DNA from: an uncultured Phycisphaerales bacterium
GTDB lineage: Bacteria > Planctomycetota > Phycisphaerae > WQYP01
DNA length: 6,985 nt
Direction: 5' to 3'
Assembly (NCBI GenBank): GCA_903868035.1
Contig: CAIPTQ010000221.1
Location: 1-6,985 of the forward strand
The translations under genes and the position numbers were made by a program. Positions 5,915-6,985 of the stretch are shown here, piece by piece; within the stretch, counting starts at the first letter, position 1; every line of letters starts with the position of its first letter. The notes under the pieces were generated by a model. That model saw nothing but the letters and a program-made list of their open reading frames with translations. It was not told where the DNA came from and searched no databases.

Positions 5915-5983
5915 ATCCCTCATGTCTTTGCGCCTGCTTTGTGCCGCTACCGCCATGTGCGTAATCCGGCACTGAAAAACCCT

Positions 5984-6391
5984 TCAATCGACCTTCACCC
6001 GCACATCGGAAAACTTCCGGAAGTCCTCATCAAACGTCGCCACCGGCGTTCCCTCCGCCGCGGCCGTCGCGGCAATCACGCAATCCACAAAATGGCATTT
6101 CGTCCGCGCATAGCGCGCCAGGGCGTCAACGTGTGCCGCCCCCGCGCTGATTTCCACCCCGGGGCTGGTGAGCAGCCCGCGCAACGCCGCGGCAATCGCG
6201 CCGCGCGGATGCTCGTAAAACGATTCCAGCACGAACACGCACTCCGCCAGAACGGCGGGCAGCACCACCAACTCGACTTCCCCCCGGTCGCACGCCGCAA
6301 ACAGCCTGCCGGCGGCCTGGGCATGCTTCTCATGGTCCTGCACCAGATGGCGCACTATCAGATTGGTATCCACCAGCCGGCGCTTGCTCAT
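5984..6391 (-). CDS. vapC: PIN-domain toxin VapC
   Basis: 135 residues, standard VapC length. The acidic active-site set is complete: D8 in LVDTNLIVR, E50 in LAECVFVLE, D103 in FVDCVIAATA, and D121 (with D123 near) in VATFDEDF. The LVDTNLIVRHLV start and the FVDC/ATFDxDF end are typical of bacterial VapC, a metal-dependent endoribonuclease that blocks translation, often by cutting initiator tRNA or 23S rRNA; the target here is unknown. The ATG overlaps the antitoxin stop as ATGA (6388-6391), so the two are probably translationally coupled. It differs strongly from the PIN toxin at 2095-2496, so the two are not a recent duplication. No convincing leftward terminator follows; the gene converges on the membrane protein's terminator. 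Confidence 0.92.
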   Translation of the reverse strand: MSKRRLVDTNLIVRHLVQDHEKHAQAAGRLFAACDRGEVELVVLPAVLAECVFVLESFYEHPRGAIAAALRGLLTSPGVEISAGAAHVDALARYARTKCHFVDCVIAATAAAEGTPVATFDEDFRKFSDVRVKVD

Positions 6392-6636
6392 CGCACGCCC
6401 CCGCGCTGCAGAAAGGCCTTGCCGGCGGCCGCGCGGATCTGCGCCAGCGACATCCCCTTGCCCTTGGCGCTCGCCAGCACGCCCTTGAGGGCGCGCGTTC
6501 CCGGATGCACGCGCACCGTGGCATGATCACCCTCGACCGCATACTCCAACCTGGCGCCCGGCATGATCCCCAGCGCCGCGCGTACCGCGCCCGGAATGGT
6601 CGTCTGCCCTTTGCTCGTAACCGTGGAATGGGGCAT
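6388..6636 (-). CDS. vapB: AbrB/SpoVT-type antitoxin VapB
   Basis: 82 residues. The N-terminal STVTSKGQTTIPGAVRAALG, followed by PGARLEYAVEGDHATVRV, is a textbook swapped-hairpin AbrB (SpoVT/MazE-like) DNA-binding domain, about residues 3-45. The tail (about 46-82: LKGVLASAKGKGMSLAQIRAAAGKAF) is the helical part expected to wrap the PIN toxin. The VapBC complex usually represses its own promoter. The start is well supported: TAAGGAG (6643-6649) lies 6 nt upstream of the ATG. The stop overlaps the VapC start by ATGA. Three GTAAGG boxes at an 18-bp period lie just upstream, the last one inside the ribosome site, and could be operator sites. Confidence 0.92.
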   Translation of the reverse strand: MPHSTVTSKGQTTIPGAVRAALGIMPGARLEYAVEGDHATVRVHPGTRALKGVLASAKGKGMSLAQIRAAAGKAFLQRGGVR

Positions 6637-6644
6637 GGCGTGCT

Positions 6645-6686
6645 CCTTACTGCACCAATTCGCCTTACATAATCATGTTACCTTAC
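6645..6686 (-). promoter_or_regulatory. Three GTAAGG boxes at exact 18-bp period upstream of vapB
   Basis: On the minus strand GTAAGG occurs at 6681-6686, 6663-6668 and 6645-6650, so the period is exactly 18 bp twice. The third box is part of the vapB ribosome site (TAAGGAG). Between the first two is an imperfect palindrome, ACAT-AATC-ATGT (6668-6679 on the plus strand). This is what an autoregulatory operator could look like; the binding role is inferred, and one of the three copies is explained by the ribosome site alone. Confidence 0.4.
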
Positions 6687-6883
6687 CGAATTTGTATCCG
6701 CAAGGATGAAGCAAAATGCCTTTATTCTTTCACAGCGCTTTCCAACTTACAAACCGGTATTGCTTCCCCCACAACCATCCGCTACGCTAGCCCCATCGCC
6801 GTTGTGCGGCACTCACTGATCCCGACGGGACACCGCCCGGATCGGCATCACAATCGAACCCCCTGGCCCAGCCCACGGATCGT

Positions 6884-6920
6884 CTCTGTGCGTCCTCCAT
6901 GCCTCTGTGGCGCTGTGGTT
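6884..6920. repeat. CTCTGTG intergenic repeat stretch
   Basis: CTCTGTG occurs at 6884-6890 and 6903-6909 (19 bp apart), followed by the related GCTGTGGTT at 6912-6920. This resembles the 'CCTCTGTGGTTCAA' motif that I recall from spacers of many environmental bacterial genomes, where it produces spurious ORFs rich in His, Arg and Glu. Its role is unknown. Confidence 0.45.
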
Positions 6921-6967
6921 CAATTCCGCCGCACACCTGCGCCCGGTTTCTTTTTCGCAGGTGCCCC

Positions 6968-6985
6968 ATGTCCCAAGACCCCCAC
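6968..6985 (+). CDS. Start of a rightward gene cut by the window edge
   Basis: ATG at 6968 followed by open codons reading MSQDPH to the end of the window. AGG (6959-6961) within CAGGTG lies 6 nt upstream, a plausible ribosome site, and the preceding 330 bp are non-coding, so this looks like a true gene start. Six codons are too few to suggest a product. It may be chance. Confidence 0.45.

Larger units (their letters stand above)
6637..6967. other. Divergent spacer, no gene seen
   Basis: About 330 bp between vapB and the rightward start at 6968. It holds the vapB control region (6640-6690), an imperfect GATCC...CGGATC hairpin near 6818-6844, and a CTCTGTG-repeat stretch at 6884-6920. A minus-strand open frame (6787-6969) crosses it but has no family pattern and runs back over the likely start of the next gene. 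No clear promoter is seen for the rightward gene. Confidence 0.5.

Noticed and set aside
5941..5972. GTGCCG/CGGCAC hairpin as terminator for vapC
   Set aside because: The loop is about 20 nt and the minus strand has no T-run after the stem, so it does not qualify as an intrinsic terminator.
6645..6920. CRISPR array
   Set aside because: The repeats here are 6-7 bp boxes with short uniform gaps; no repeat-spacer units of 25-40 bp and no cas genes are present.

Overview
The window is high-GC bacterial DNA with no phage structural, plasmid or rRNA/tRNA genes. The style suggests a PVC-type bacterium (Verrucomicrobiota, Kiritimatiellota or similar): a secreted DUF4139-like protein, very C- or G-biased third codon positions, many chromosomal toxin-antitoxin (TA) modules, and spacer DNA carrying a 'CTCTGTGG' motif. 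This is a guess from style, not a marker-based assignment.

Layout from left to right. (1) 54-1832 (+): an exported DUF4139-family protein of unknown function with a tryptophan-rich tail. (2) 1833-2094: a convergent spacer with two perfect tandem hairpins, one of which is a good leftward terminator. (3) 2095-2702 (-): a TA pair made of an AF2212/DUF104-like antitoxin and a PIN-domain VapC-like toxin, coupled by an ATGA overlap. (4) 2809-4599 (-): one large double-domain ABC permease of the FbpB/AfuB/ThiP type, with no ATPase or binding protein in the window. (5) 4625-4642: a small palindromic hairpin. (6) 4682-5266 (-): a second TA pair in toxin-first (HigBA-like) order, a RelE/ParE-type toxin followed by an XRE antitoxin; its promoter predicts a leaderless toxin mRNA. 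(7) 5602-5898 (+): a small two-helix membrane protein whose stop codon lies in the loop of its own terminator. (8) 5984-6636 (-): a third TA pair, AbrB-type VapB plus PIN-domain VapC, again with an ATGA overlap. (9) 6637-6967: a spacer ending in the likely first codons of a rightward gene (6968 to the window edge).

The three TA pairs belong to three different antitoxin families, and all are transcribed leftward within about 4.5 kb. They flank the permease on both sides. The plus strand is strongly C-over-G both in the rightward DUF4139 gene and in the leftward permease, so the skew follows the DNA strand and not the coding direction. It weakens in the first TA pair and reverses in the RelE/XRE pair, which suggests some TA modules arrived after the surrounding DNA. 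I see no clearly new multi-gene system. The most unusual points are the apparently leaderless RelE promoter with a duplicated -35 box, three GTAAGG boxes spaced exactly 18 bp before the third antitoxin, the orphan permease between TA modules, and the tandem hairpins at 1892-1933.
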